This document shows, in pieces, positions 34,249-45,445 of a DNA stretch of 64,000 bases (position 1 is its first letter; every line of letters begins with the position of its first letter). The stretch comes from Orychophragmus violaceus. Lineage: Eukaryota > Streptophyta > Magnoliopsida > Brassicales > Brassicaceae. The stretch is from the NCBI GenBank assembly GCA_030180135.1, contig CM058230.1, positions 99,502,439-99,566,438 on the forward strand, in the 5' to 3' direction. The translations under genes were made by a program, and so were the position numbers. A model generated the notes under the pieces. It did not search any database, was not told the origin of the DNA, and was given only the letters and a program-made list of their open reading frames with translations.

Positions 34249-34578
34249 GTTCTGATACCATGCGGCACGGACTTGATCCTTTTGATCAAAACCGCACGAC
34301 TTTATACCTCATGTAAAATGCTAAGTAAGCCTCACAAAAATATGAATCCAACTTTTAAAGTGTGAAACTAAATAAAGAAAAAAACTAATGCTTGTTCAAT
34401 TATAAATTAATAGATGGTTACAAATGAGGAATTCTACATCTATTTACAAAAAAAAACATTTCAATGGACAATGAAATTAAAAAGATTCAACGTTTAGATT
34501 GAAATTTGAAAAAGAAAAGGAAAATGCAATAAGTAGTCACTGATTATGTATTGAATGAAGATTGATCTAATCAACACA
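34249..34578 (-). repeat. LTR-like sequence with adjacent Met-tRNA primer-like site
   Basis: On the minus strand the block starts TGTGTTGATTAG (34578) and ends GTGCCGCA (34261). TGGTATCAGAAC follows at once; it is close to the copia initiator-Met site. The paired copy is 58176-58496. No coding sequence follows, so it is a relic. Confidence 0.5.
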
Positions 34579-34658
34579 ATAATAGCACGACTGTTTCTCA
34601 TGTTGACATATCACATTTTTTAGATCATAAGAATGTGACAGATTAATTAATGAAAAAT

Positions 34659-34908
34659 TGTCCGGACTAGGTGGTCGAGTGGTAAGGGACAAGTTAAGGG
34701 TGCAACACACGTCGGGTTCGATTCACTTGCTGCGCGAAACTACAACACTTTTTTTGGACACCCATACGGATATGAGTCCATGCTCTAGGGCCCATTTGCA
34801 TACCCGAAGATAGGGTCTATCCGTGGACTGCACCTCCCCTTAGAGATTAGTCTGGTCCCCTCCATAGACCCAAGATACCCCCAGATTAAAAAAAGAAGAA
34901 AAAATTAT
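34659..34908 (+). mobile_element. tRNA-derived SINE
   Basis: The head has an A-box TGGTCGAGTGG and a B-box GGTTCGATTC at tRNA-like spacing, followed by a tRNA-unrelated body and an A-rich tail (AAAAAAAGAAGAAAAAA). An 8-bp direct repeat TGAAAAAT flanks it (34651-34658 and 34909-34916). The paralogous copy at about 58530-58560 lacks the 250 bases, so the insertion is confirmed by an empty site. Confidence 0.85.
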
Positions 34909-35889
34909 TGAAAAATGAAAAATGAAAACTCCAATAAAAACAAAACAAAAATACACATCACACTAACACATCATGTAAATGAAAAAACCTAAAAAATCAA
35001 TCAAAACAAAACATTAATAAAACATCAGATTTTTAATTAGATTCATAAACTAATTAGGTGATTGAGCTTATGTATTGACATTTAATTATTCAGTTCGGTT
35101 TGGTTTTTCGGATTTTATAAAATAAATTTTATTCAAGATCAAACTATAATTCGGTTTGTTTTGGTTCGGTTCGAGTTTTAGGATTTCAAAATTTTCGGAT
35201 TCTAAAAAATAAATCTCACATTCGAGATTAAATTATATTATATTTTTGGATTTTAACAAAATATATAGACAAACAGAATAATCTACTAATTTAATTAAGA
35301 TTATTGATTTTTAAAATATTATATATATAATTTAAATATTAATTTCATTTAAATTTTTATGACATTTTGATTTGTTTCAAAAATAGAAAAATTGAGAAGG
35401 AGTTAGACAAAATCTGAGACGAAGATTGAGAATTTTTGTTGGTTCAAAGAGAACAACTAAAGAGCGATTGAGAATGATAGTGCTTTAAAAGGTAAGTTTG
35501 ACAACTAGAAACAGAAAAAAATTAGGAAATATCTTATTCAATATCAAACTATTCAGTTTCTTCCGGTTTGGTTTGAGTTCTTAGGGGGGGGGGGGGGCGA
35601 GGGGTTCCGGGTTCTAAAAGATAAATATCATATTCAAAATTAAATTATATTTTATTTTAGGATTTTAACGAAATTAAGAAAAAATAATCTACTAATTTAG
35701 TTAAGATGTAGATTTTAACATATTTTCTATATATATATATATAATTAAAATATTAATTTCAAATGAATTTGTTCAGTTCGGTTAAGTTTTTATATAATTT
35801 GGTTTGGTTTGATTCAAAAACGATCAATTTATTATATAATTTGATTTGGTTTGGGTTGGTAAATTCAGTTCTTTTTTTTCACAGTAACG

Positions 35890-38800
35890 GTACATTTAAC
35901 TGTACATCTAGTGGAGGAAGCAAAACAAGGGGGACCATTAGTATTTCGTTGGATGTATCCCATCGAAAGGTGAGTTATTAAACTATTTAATATGAAATTA
36001 TATTTGGAAACCGCAATATTAATAACCTTTCACTTGGTTTATTACAATGTAGAAAACTAGGATATTTCAAAACCTATGTTCGTAATCGGGCCAAACCAGA
36101 AGGATCTATATGCGAGCAATACTTGGCTGATGAATGTGTTACATTTTGTTCAATGTATGTTGATGATATTGAGACAAGATTCAACCGGATTGGAAGAGTA
36201 GACGACCGCCCAACAGTCGTGCAAACTCAAGCATCGAACACAGAACTTCAAGCAAGTTTCAAAAACATTGGTAGATTTGTTGGGGCTGGTCATGTCTATA
36301 CACTGAGTTATGTGGAGAGACAACAAGCACATAGGCTTGTTCTAATCAACTGTCAGTTCATAAATCAGCTAAGAGAGTAAGTTGGTTATTATAACTTTAC
36401 TTAAAAATGCCACAAATTCATCCGTGAGCTTGTATCTAATAAATCATTTTCAATGATTTATATAGGAGATACATAAATGAGTTAGGCAAGAGACAAAGCC
36501 GTCAAAGGAAGAGAAGCCTTGTTATGGATATTGACAGAGAGTTGCATCTTAATTTTGGGAAATGGCTTAAGGAGAAAGTAGAAAAAAGATATAAAAGAGA
36601 TATCTGACGATTTAAGATGTATAGCTTTAGGCCCATCTGAAAAGGCAATAAAGTACCTAGCATACAATGTCAATGGCTTTAAGTTTAGAGGCATAGTAAG
36701 AGATGATGATCTGAAGACACAAAACAGTTGTGTTTATATGAATGCCAAAACAGTTAGTTATGCGAGTACTCATGATCAGAATCCAAGAGCAGGAGATTTG
36801 GCATATTATGGAAAGCTAATTGAAGTTATTGAGCTAAACTACTATGACACTTTCAAATTTATGCTATTCAAGTGTAAATGGGCTGACACACGTAATAATA
36901 GAGGATACAAACATGATGATTATGGTCATAGTATGGTGAATTTCTCACGTTTGTTACACACGGGGGATGACGATGAAGATGAGCCATATATCTTGGCTTC
37001 ACAAGCTAAAATGGTGTACTATATAGAGGATCCTTGCGAAAAGGGTTGGGATATTGCAGTACATGTCCAACCTAAGGACTTATATGACATGGGTGATTGT
37101 AGTTAACATGGATGAGTGTTTGTAGTATTGAATGTTAGTATACATCATATCTCTTAAACAACAATTACAAGCTAGTACTATACCTTTTATTTCCTTACGT
37201 TTTAAATGCTAACTTTTACTAATCGATTTTTATTATTGTGTAGGGTCATGTATTTCACGGATTCAGAGACGCAACCACCTTATGATGACCCACTGCTTTC
37301 ACAAATGGAGTTCAATAATACACCAGAACTTGCTCCAGAATGCAACATCTTCAAATGGATAGTTAAAATCATTGGTAAAGTATACTTTAGTAAAATCTCT
37401 ACTGTTTTTGTGGATGTTTAACTACTGATTCTTGATGTATAAACTAATGAATATTATAATGGTTAAATAGCTGCAAATGGAGATATTTAAGATCATATGT
37501 TAACTACCAAAGATGTCTGGAAGCTGCAAAATCAGAGAGTTATTGTCCATTTCGATGAAGAAACTGGTCAACCTGATGAAGACTCGGGTGGTTTATTAGG
37601 ATCATGGCTGGGCGAACTAAGTAATGATATTAATCTATTGCCCATTGACTACACTGATTGGAGAGTATACCCTCCTCACAGAAAAGACAAAGCTTGGGAA
37701 GTTATTCCGGTATAACCATTGTCTGTAGTTGGGTTGTAATTGTCGTTTGATATTGTGGGTGTCGTAGCTGAATAACATATATTATGTTGTGAGTCTTAGT
37801 AAGGCATATCTAGTTCAATTTTAATCGTATAAGGTTTAGTGTTTTAGATATCAATTGAATTGTCACATATATTACGTTCTGAGTCTTAGTAAGTCATATA
37901 TTACATTCTGTGTTTGAGACCGAGAAATATAGAAAGCTGGTTCTTTGGATTTTGATAATATTGGATTCATGCGTTGTTAACTGCTGCTTAAATTATGTTA
38001 TTTTTCTTCCCTTACCACAAGCATCCTTCATGAAACGATGTCGTAGCTAGTTATCATGTTACTTGTTTACCGATCAGCCTGAAACTTGCTAACTAACTCT
38101 TTGGTTATTTTAATTCTCTTGAACAGTCAAAATTCTAGTTCGAGAACCCGGAAACTAGAAAGAATTATGTGATAAGTGTCTTAGGAAGCGGTGCAAGGAT
38201 CTTAAAGTCCGTCTTTGGAAGATGTACAAGAGAAATGACAAGAATGCGACAATGCTGAATCGTCCAGCCATAATCGACGATGACTAGTGGAAAAATTTTG
38301 TGACCATGAGATTTACTGAAAAGTGGAAGGTAAGTTCTTACATTTACAATATATGTTGTTTGTACTGAATTATTACTTTCCTGATTCTACTTTTGGCGTT
38401 GTAGAAAATGAGAGACCGAAATATTAATAACCGGAACAACCATGTCATACCTCATCTCTGCGGAAGAAAGAGTTTTGATAGAAAACGGTGGGAAATTGTA
38501 AGCACTCTATAGCTAGATGATTAAGGACAGACTTATATTGTTTGGTGTTACATTCTGTTTATATTTCTCCCTACTTTTATTTTTATTTTTTTTGTTAATC
38601 TTTTTCTTCCTCTGTAGAAAAACCAGACAGGAAAAACTCCATGTAGAGTTGAGTTCTTCATTGCTAGTCGCATGAAACCGGATGGGAGTTTTGTGTGAGA
38701 TGAGTCCAAAAACCGTGCGGTAACTTTCTTTTTCAACTAGATTATTTACTTTAAATTCATAGTTTTTTTAAGTGTTTATTATTTCAGATATGTTGTTATA

Positions 38801-39255
38801 ACATTGCAGGCTGAACTAAATCTTTTGATGAGTCAAAACCCTTCAGCTGGAAGTTCAAACAGTATCGCTGCACGTTTAGATGATGAATACTCCAAAGTAT
38901 TTGGTCCAGAGCGTTCAGGACGAGTCTGTTATGTTAGACAAGGATCTACACCTTCAAAGTTGATGAAATTTTCTACTACTCCAGCAGTAGATGCAACAAA
39001 TGCCACAGGTTACAAGGTTACAAACTCATGTCCAGAACCTGGCAGGCTTTATACAGTAGTTAGTTGGGGCTACTTCTATGCAGTTAACTGACTTTTGTTA
39101 TTAGTTTTGCATAGAAATATAATCTTGTTTGTGTGTATTGATTTTTTTCTGTGTACTTAAAGACTGCCATGACGCAGCCAAATCTGAGAACATTGTTATC
39201 AAACCTGGCAAACCTGGTGAATCCTACTGATGTTATTAACCATCCAAATTCTCAG
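35890..39255 (+). pseudogene. CACTA transposase-associated gene (DUF4218-DUF4216-Transposase_24), degenerate
   Basis: Exon-like blocks with GT-AG borders are visible. VHLTVHLVEEAKQGGPLVFR and RNRAKPEGSI belong to the DUF4218 region. YYGKLIEVIELNYY, VNFSRLLHTG and YYIEDPCEKGW form the DUF4216 region (36738-37106). FDEETGQPDEDSGGLLGSWL, DWRVYPPH, HVIPHLCGRKSF and RRVCYVRQG-like text belong to the Transposase_24 region (37490-39090), with a further exon ending at 39255. Breaks: a one-base shift in an A run near 36580, a TAG near 38285 and a TGA near 38697. The catalytic TNP2 part is absent, so there is no transposase activity from this copy. Confidence 0.8.
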
Positions 39256-39270
39256 GTATTTCTTAACTAG

Positions 39271-40848
39271 TGATAAGCATAAAAAGTTCCCTTCAATACC
39301 ACTTCAGCTGCAAGTTTACAGCCTAGTCTTTGTAGTTTTAGGGGTGTCAATCCACTTGGGTGATTAAACATACTAAGAATGCAGGAGTTCACTTAATCTA
39401 AGTGCAAGCAAAGTGATACACGGATTTGTTCACTAATCTTTGCAATAAATAAAAACAGTAACCAATTCAATACAAGTTCACAAAACGCAAGTACAATTTT
39501 AAGAGTGTTCAAGAGTGAATAAAGCAGAGCAAAACCAAGCAAGATGATGATTGATACAATTGATTAAAAGACTAAGTTCCTTGAGTTGAGATTTCGGTTT
39601 GGGTGATCAACAATTAATTCAGAAGCATTTGAAAACAATGGAATGGTTTCCTAGGCTAAGAACAACATATCAAGCTACTCCACTCTCATGATAATAGCCA
39701 TATACCTATCAAGCATTAACATCAATTCTCATTGGCAATTTCAAGATAGATATGCTTTATGAACAAGCTAGTTCTTATTACCACTAAACACCTTAAACAT
39801 CAATTCTCATTGGTTAAGTATGTAAAGCACTTGATAGAGTTTCAAACATTAGCTACACTTCTCAGTGCTAGCAACATTCAGGATCAAGGAATTGATTAGC
39901 TACTTCAATCCTAGCATTAAGAGTTTCTAACAAGTAAGAAATCAATATTTCCAAGTTTTAAACAACCTTAACCATTACTAGATCACCCTCACCTCACTCA
40001 AACCCAGAAACTTATGGTAAACTACTCACTAGCCATGGTAATAACAAAACAAGACATGATTTAATAAAACAAGTATGAAAGAAATAAGAAGAACTCAAAG
40101 AAGAACTCAAGAACAAAACTTAAATTGCATAAAAGATCAAAGAAAACTAATTGTTTGAAGTAGATTATTTACAAGAGGTGATATGGCTTTTATAACACAT
40201 TAAGAGCCTTTAAATAGAAGATAAAATAGTGTAATGGTCGACTACAACCACATGGAAGGTCTACAAGCCGAAAGAAAAAAAGAAAAAGTAGCATGTGGGC
40301 AAAAGTTGGTCTCATAGCGGCAGGGTTGATATATGTTCAGTAAATCGGTCATAACACTTTGGGTATAGCTCCAAATGACTTCAAACCACCTTCATTAGAA
40401 TGCTAACTCAATTTCCTATAACTGTGTTTTGAAGATCCAAAGCTAAATATGAATGTAAGCTCTTCATATGACTCGATCTTTCCAGGTTAAATCTCACAGC
40501 GGGATTGGGAGGCCGATGTGAGAGGCCGCTGTGAGACCTCTTGATCCACATCGACTTCGGGAGGCCGCTGGAGCTCCCGTATTTCGTATTTCTTCATAGC
40601 GGCTTCAGTAGGCCGCTGTGGGATACCGTTGTGAGGTCTGGTCGTGATCCTTAGTTGTTTTTCCACTTCTTTTGGGTGTATTTCAGTCCTACCTCCTCCA
40701 TTATCATTTGGGTGCTTCATCATGTCTTCCACCACCTAAAAAAAGAGAAACAAAGCATATGCAATCCTAATGATGCCTAAATGCATTATCCTAAAGCTAA
40801 AACACACTAAAATTCATGATCAAAACAACTCAAAAGTACAACACATTA
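39271..40848 (-). repeat. 3' LTR of the Athila element (1578 bp)
   Basis: It pairs with 49287-50860. One terminal base has changed (ACACATTA here, ACACATCA in the partner). It contains GGCCGCTGTGAG-type repeats near 40500-40640. Confidence 0.9.
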
Positions 40849-42685
40849 ACTCCCCCAAACTTGTTTCTTTGCTTGTCCTCAAGCAAACAACAATGCCAAC
40901 AAAAGGGAAGAGGTTTGAAGTTGGAGACTCATAACCAAAGAAATCTAGCAAGCCCTCAACATGATGTCCTTATAAAATATTAATATGTTGCATGAACAAA
41001 CACTCTAATCCACTCTAATTTCTCAAGGCTTACCAACACACCAAATCTTATTCTCTAAGCACATTGTCAAGAATCAACTAACTCAACATTACACCAACTC
41101 TTACATTCATTCTTTTATCAATGTGTAGGCTCACAAATGGGGATTTGATCTTAATCAATTGGTTTGGCATAAAAAGGCTTCAAATGGTGTTTAGAGGAAG
41201 GTCATGATTTTATACTTGGTGGCTAACTCTCAAGGAAAAGGATGCTAGACATTATGCAAAATGTAGCAAGACAAGAACAATTTATGCATACAACTCTTAA
41301 CTCCCATTGTCTCACCCAATTGTGTTTCCAAATCCTATCCCAAGTTTAACCAATCTTCCTTTGACAACTTGAATTTTTTCATTTTTGGGTCTTTAAAAGT
41401 TATTCTTTACATTTTCTAAGAATCTTTTTCTTTTTGTTTTCTTTTCATTTCAAACTTAGAACTTTTCTTTCATTCATCTTAACTCCCCAAGTGTTTCCCT
41501 TCACATAAGGCTTTGGTTCTTTCTTTCTTTTTCTCCCCAATTCACTCTTTCTTTTCTTTCATTCTCAATCCCATTTCAAGTGCTCACACCCCTAATGCCA
41601 ATCCAATAGTGAACTCCTAGACTAACCTATGAGAGCTAATCATTGTCGTTCTCATACTTTTAAGATTTTTCACATGTTAGCATTATTAAAAAGAAGCCTC
41701 ATTCAAACAATCAAATGAAGGTCCAAAAGAAAAGGGAAGAGTTTATGGTGTGGAAACCATCCTAAGAGTGAGAAGGGCCACTTGGATTCACAAAGTGTGG
41801 TAAAATGTGGTGAAAAGATAATCCAAGTGTGTATATGGTGACCATGATCAAGCCTCAAAATCCCATAAGTGAGAAGATTAAATTCATTTTAAGTCCATAT
41901 AGGTGAGTTGGTTTCAAAGTTGTGAGTATCAAGCTCGACAAATAGATTTGAGTGGTGTGAACAAAGCTCGAAATGTGCAAGTGTTTCAAGAGTTGTTTAA
42001 GCAACATAGTATGATTATCAAGGGCATCATGTTCAGTTCTAAAATCTAAATTTCTTACAAGGCTATTATATCATTGTCTCCTATGCATATGCAAATGCAA
42101 TCTATAATGCTAGACTCGATCCTAAAAGAGAAACAAATATGAAACTACATGCTTCCTTTTTTTATGTTTCAAAATTTTCAATTTTTTTGGTTTTTTCGAA
42201 ATCATATCTATTTACAATGCACCACACAAATGCAAAGACTCAACATAAAAACAAAACAGAAAACAAAACAGAAAAGATGGTCAAATGAACCCCCCCCCCC
42301 CCCCCCCCCCCCCCAAACTTACTTCACACCAGCTCGGTGTGAAAGTAAATCAAGGAAGGTATAAGATGGTAAAAAGAATGAAAAGAACTAAAAACTATGT
42401 ACAAGGTGATGGTAATGTTACCTGAAGCGGAAGGTTATAGTGTAACCCCTCCCCCCCAAAAAAAAACTTAGCTCTTGTTCGCTCATGTTTGCTCTTCGGT
42501 GGAATTCCCCCCAAACATAGCTCTTGATCTCTTGTCCACATGCTGAAAACACACAAAACACTAAAACACACATAAAATGAACACAAACACATAAACCAAA
42601 ACAAAGAATATATATAAAGGATACCATAAAACTTCCTCCCAAGTGAGCTTGTTTCAAGTCTCTAGCTTGACTTTCTTCTCACTTG
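40849..42685. other. 3' non-coding region of the Athila element
   Basis: No pol is present. A polypurine tract adjoins the LTR (40851-40862, minus strand AAGTTTGGGGGA). A second such box has expanded to 25 consecutive G (42290-42314), and a third lies at 42507-42516. Confidence 0.6.
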
Positions 42686-43281
42686 CTAGTGGTGATTGGG
42701 TTGTGGCCTGCCTTCCATAGTGATGGTCAGGACTTGAGATAGCAGCTCTTGAAGCTTGACAAGATCTCCTTGATACTGAGGGCTGATGATGGCTTTGACA
42801 ATTGAGAATGGTGACTTTTCATTGCACCTGACCTTGTATTCGATGCTTCCATCTTTAAGCCTTAATGGATATAAGTTCAGAATGTTGGGAGATGGAGTTA
42901 AGTTGGGAGGGTGGGGTGCATTCATCTTCTTCTTCTCTTCATCATGAGCTCTATTAGCTCCACTTAACCCCCCCCCCCCCCCCTTCTTTGGCAGGTTTGA
43001 TGTGCTCTTCAAAAAAACTTTGTAAACTTTCAGAATCCAAGATTTCATCCTCACCTTCTTCAGGCTTTGTAGACCTCGCTTTGGCGTTCCTTACAGCCTT
43101 TCCCTTGTCAGCATGGTCCTCCTTGATATTCAGCTCTCTATTGTTGATAGTTCCACAATAGTAAGGTGTAGAGGCTTGTATGGGGTAGGAGATCTTTTTG
43201 TTGACATGTTGGAGGGTCACCTTCTTGTTTGGTAAGTCAATTGTTGCTCCAACTGTGTTAAGGAAAGATCTTCCAAGGATC
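42686..43281 (-). pseudogene. C-terminal part of Athila gag-protease, after the CACTA insertion
   Basis: The frame starts at the insertion with ILGRSFLNTVGATIDL, the second conserved protease motif, and runs on through KKVTLQHVNKK and an acidic stretch. A run of sixteen G on the coding strand (42968-42983) gives poly-glycine and probably shifts the frame. The next frame continues as IEYKVRCNEKSPFS. It joins in sense with the piece at 46848. Confidence 0.75.
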
Positions 43282-43339
43282 AAGCACTACAAGAAAAATG
43301 GTTATTCTTAGCTCACGATAAATGCTATTATATGTGATT

Positions 43340-43500
43340 GATAGCGTTTTTGAAATGGCTATGTCTGCCCCAGCTATAATAGGTCGGCCATATATGATAG
43401 CGTTTTGTGTTTGTGCTATAATATTGTTCAATATAATAGCGTTTTTGAAATGGCTATGTCTGCCCCAGCAATAATAGATCAACCATGTATAATAGCGTTT
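43340..43500. repeat. Tandem 94-bp subterminal repeat
   Basis: A unit beginning ATAGCGTTTTTGAAATGGC occurs at about 43342 and 43436, with GCTATGTCTGCCCCAG inside. Subterminal repeats of this kind are transposase-binding sites in CACTA elements. Confidence 0.75.
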
Positions 43501-43862
43501 TTGCTCGTGCTATGATATAAAACACTTATGATAGCGATGTTGTTCTTTGCTATTGGATCTATCTGTTATAGCTTTTTTTATTTTTCATAATATCTTTTTA
43601 TAATAATTATGGCTAATTTATATTTATAATATAATTTTTTCTATTTTGGATTATACAAAAATAAATATAACTGAACTTTTAGAACTTTCATTAATACACA
43701 AAAAAATGTATTACACAAAACATTACAAAATCAAAACTAAAGTAAACAACATTACAAAACTCTAAGAGAGATGAATTCCCTAAGAGAGAAATTAAACCAC
43801 AAGTGAGCAACAAAGGACTTAAGACGAGAAGAGATGGAGACTAGAGAAAGTAATTAACTTAC

Positions 43863-44114
43863 TCCACGCTGTATATGTCTAAGCACTTTTTCCATATCCA
43901 AATGTCCATCTTCAGTAAACGCAGCGTGCCATCTTCTAGCACCTAGAGTTTTTCCAGCCTGAGAGTTAAATAAAATTGAATTGTAGCAACATTTAATATC
44001 ATCTGATATGAAATTTCCAAATCCATTGAGATAAAACACACAAACCCTTGATTTAAATCGGGTCCTTAGAACATCTGTTTGACATTCTGGTCTAACTGGA
44101 TAGAAACCTTGCAA
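43863..44114 (-). pseudogene. Captured fragment of a TBC-domain RabGAP gene
   Basis: On the minus strand the piece reads GFYPVRPECQTDV and RTRFKS, then a retained intron ending CTCTCAG, then a 96-base exon (43958-43863) AGKTLGARRWHAAFTEDG to HIQRG that ends exactly at a GTAAGT donor. The order matches the N-terminus of plant TBC/RabGAP proteins, with the first exon text and the GKTLSARRWHAAF block. Introns are retained, so the copy came from DNA, not from an mRNA. The catalytic TBC domain itself is not present. Confidence 0.78.
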
Positions 44115-44192
44115 ATCTTCTCCTCCGGATTTTCACATAAATCCACAGCAAAACATTCAAGCTCAAACCAAACTTTTAGGCACACAAGATGA

Positions 44193-44392
44193 CTAGCTGT
44201 CTCTCACTTTACGAGCAACAAGATAACTATAAGAACCATGACCATCGAATACACCACAAAAGGTCACATCCTCAGGCATAAAATCCTACAAAGCAACACC
44301 AAGCCCTGCATTATAGTTATCCATATTACTAAAACTACAAAAGAGAGAGAGAAGGATGAACTCACTTCCCACACAATCATAGCGTCATGATC
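44193..44392 (-). pseudogene. Captured fragment of a PP2C protein phosphatase gene
   Basis: On the minus strand a small exon DHDAMIVWE (44392-44366) ends at a GTGAGT donor. After an 80-base intron with acceptor TTTGTAG, the next exon (44285-44193) reads DFMPEDVTFCGVFDGHG and then LVARKVRDS before a TAG. VFDGHG is the metal-binding motif of PP2C phosphatases, and the DAMIVWE/DF junction matches plant PP2C genes. Only about 40 residues are present, so there is no enzyme. Confidence 0.82.
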
Positions 44393-45363
44393 CTGAAAAC
44401 ACATGAGCTATTCCTTCAACAAATCTACAAAACAGAGAAATAAACAAAACAAAATGTATCAATTATATATATACTCAACAATGACCATAAATTATTAGCC
44501 GCCTACTAAATCATTACCCTGTGCAAGGAGGATCTTCGCTAGCATTAAAACACTTTTTATTGCCTCTATTGATGTAAACTCTCTTGTAGTATTTATGGCA
44601 TAATGTTGATCAATTTTTTCTTTTGAGAACCATAGAAACTCAAGCACACAAACTTATGGAGAAGAAAACATACATCAAAAATCCAAAACCAACTGAATTT
44701 CATTGTCACACTAACCTTGTATTTTCGATTGAAATCAATGGCCTAAGACCACAATTTCTCTTAGACCCAATTTCGTGAAGCAACCCCACTTAATTCTCGT
44801 TCTGCTTGTTCAAAACCAGAAAGGAGAACCAAAAACTAGATAGGAAAACAAAAACTGAGAGGATATCCAATGCATTTCAGAAGCCGTAATCTATGGAAAG
44901 TGTTAAACTAGTGGGTTATTGTCTCCTTGATAAAGATACATGCTTCCCCTTGGTTTTCTTGTGTAGCTCTGAAGAAGTAAGAACCTCATCTTATCTCGAT
45001 AGTGTCTGAACAGCTTCAGCCAAAACTGTCTCTCATCTTATCTCGATGTCTACACAGGAAAACCCAAAAAGATACATTGGCACAAGTTTGAGACAGAAGA
45101 ACTGAAGCAACCTCTGTTAAGAAGAACAAATGAACAATGCAGATACAATAACAACAACTCTTTTCATTTTTGTACAATTCGAAGACCTTTTAGGAATATA
45201 TCACAAAGAAGACTAAGATACCAAAACCATAACGAAATCTGATTATCTAAAACCAGAGAGGTTTCTGACACAACGTATCTGGAAAAACTGGAATATATTC
45301 CAAATTTTTAGATTATATGAAACTAAAAAAGAAACTTAGATAGATAACAATAATTATTCTAAC

Positions 45364-45445
45364 CTTTGCAGAATCAAGAGGGATAATATGAAAACCAAAA
45401 GGAAGCAGAGGCACATCATCAAGCAGCCTCTTTAGGATGCAAGCA
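45364..45445 (-). pseudogene. Possible captured HD-ZIP III exon piece
   Basis: On the minus strand DDVPLLPFGFHIIPLDSAK is followed by a GT donor. It differs at three of 19 positions from the DDAPLLPSGFRIIPLDSAK segment I recall in HD-ZIP III factors. The text further upstream does not match, so the fragment is short and the call tentative. Confidence 0.45.

Larger units (their letters stand above)
33628..35880. repeat. Duplicated segment, copy A
   Basis: It is similar over most of its length to 54209-54760 plus 58106-59500. The second copy is interrupted by a gag-only copia; this one is interrupted by a SINE and truncated on the right by CACTA sequence. Parts look like an LTR (34261-34578) with an adjacent primer-like site. 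In the first 80 bases the two copies are about 90% identical. Confidence 0.75.

Noticed and set aside
34661..34735. A tRNA gene
   Set aside because: A- and B-boxes are present but no cloverleaf closes; the A-tail and duplication mark it as a SINE.
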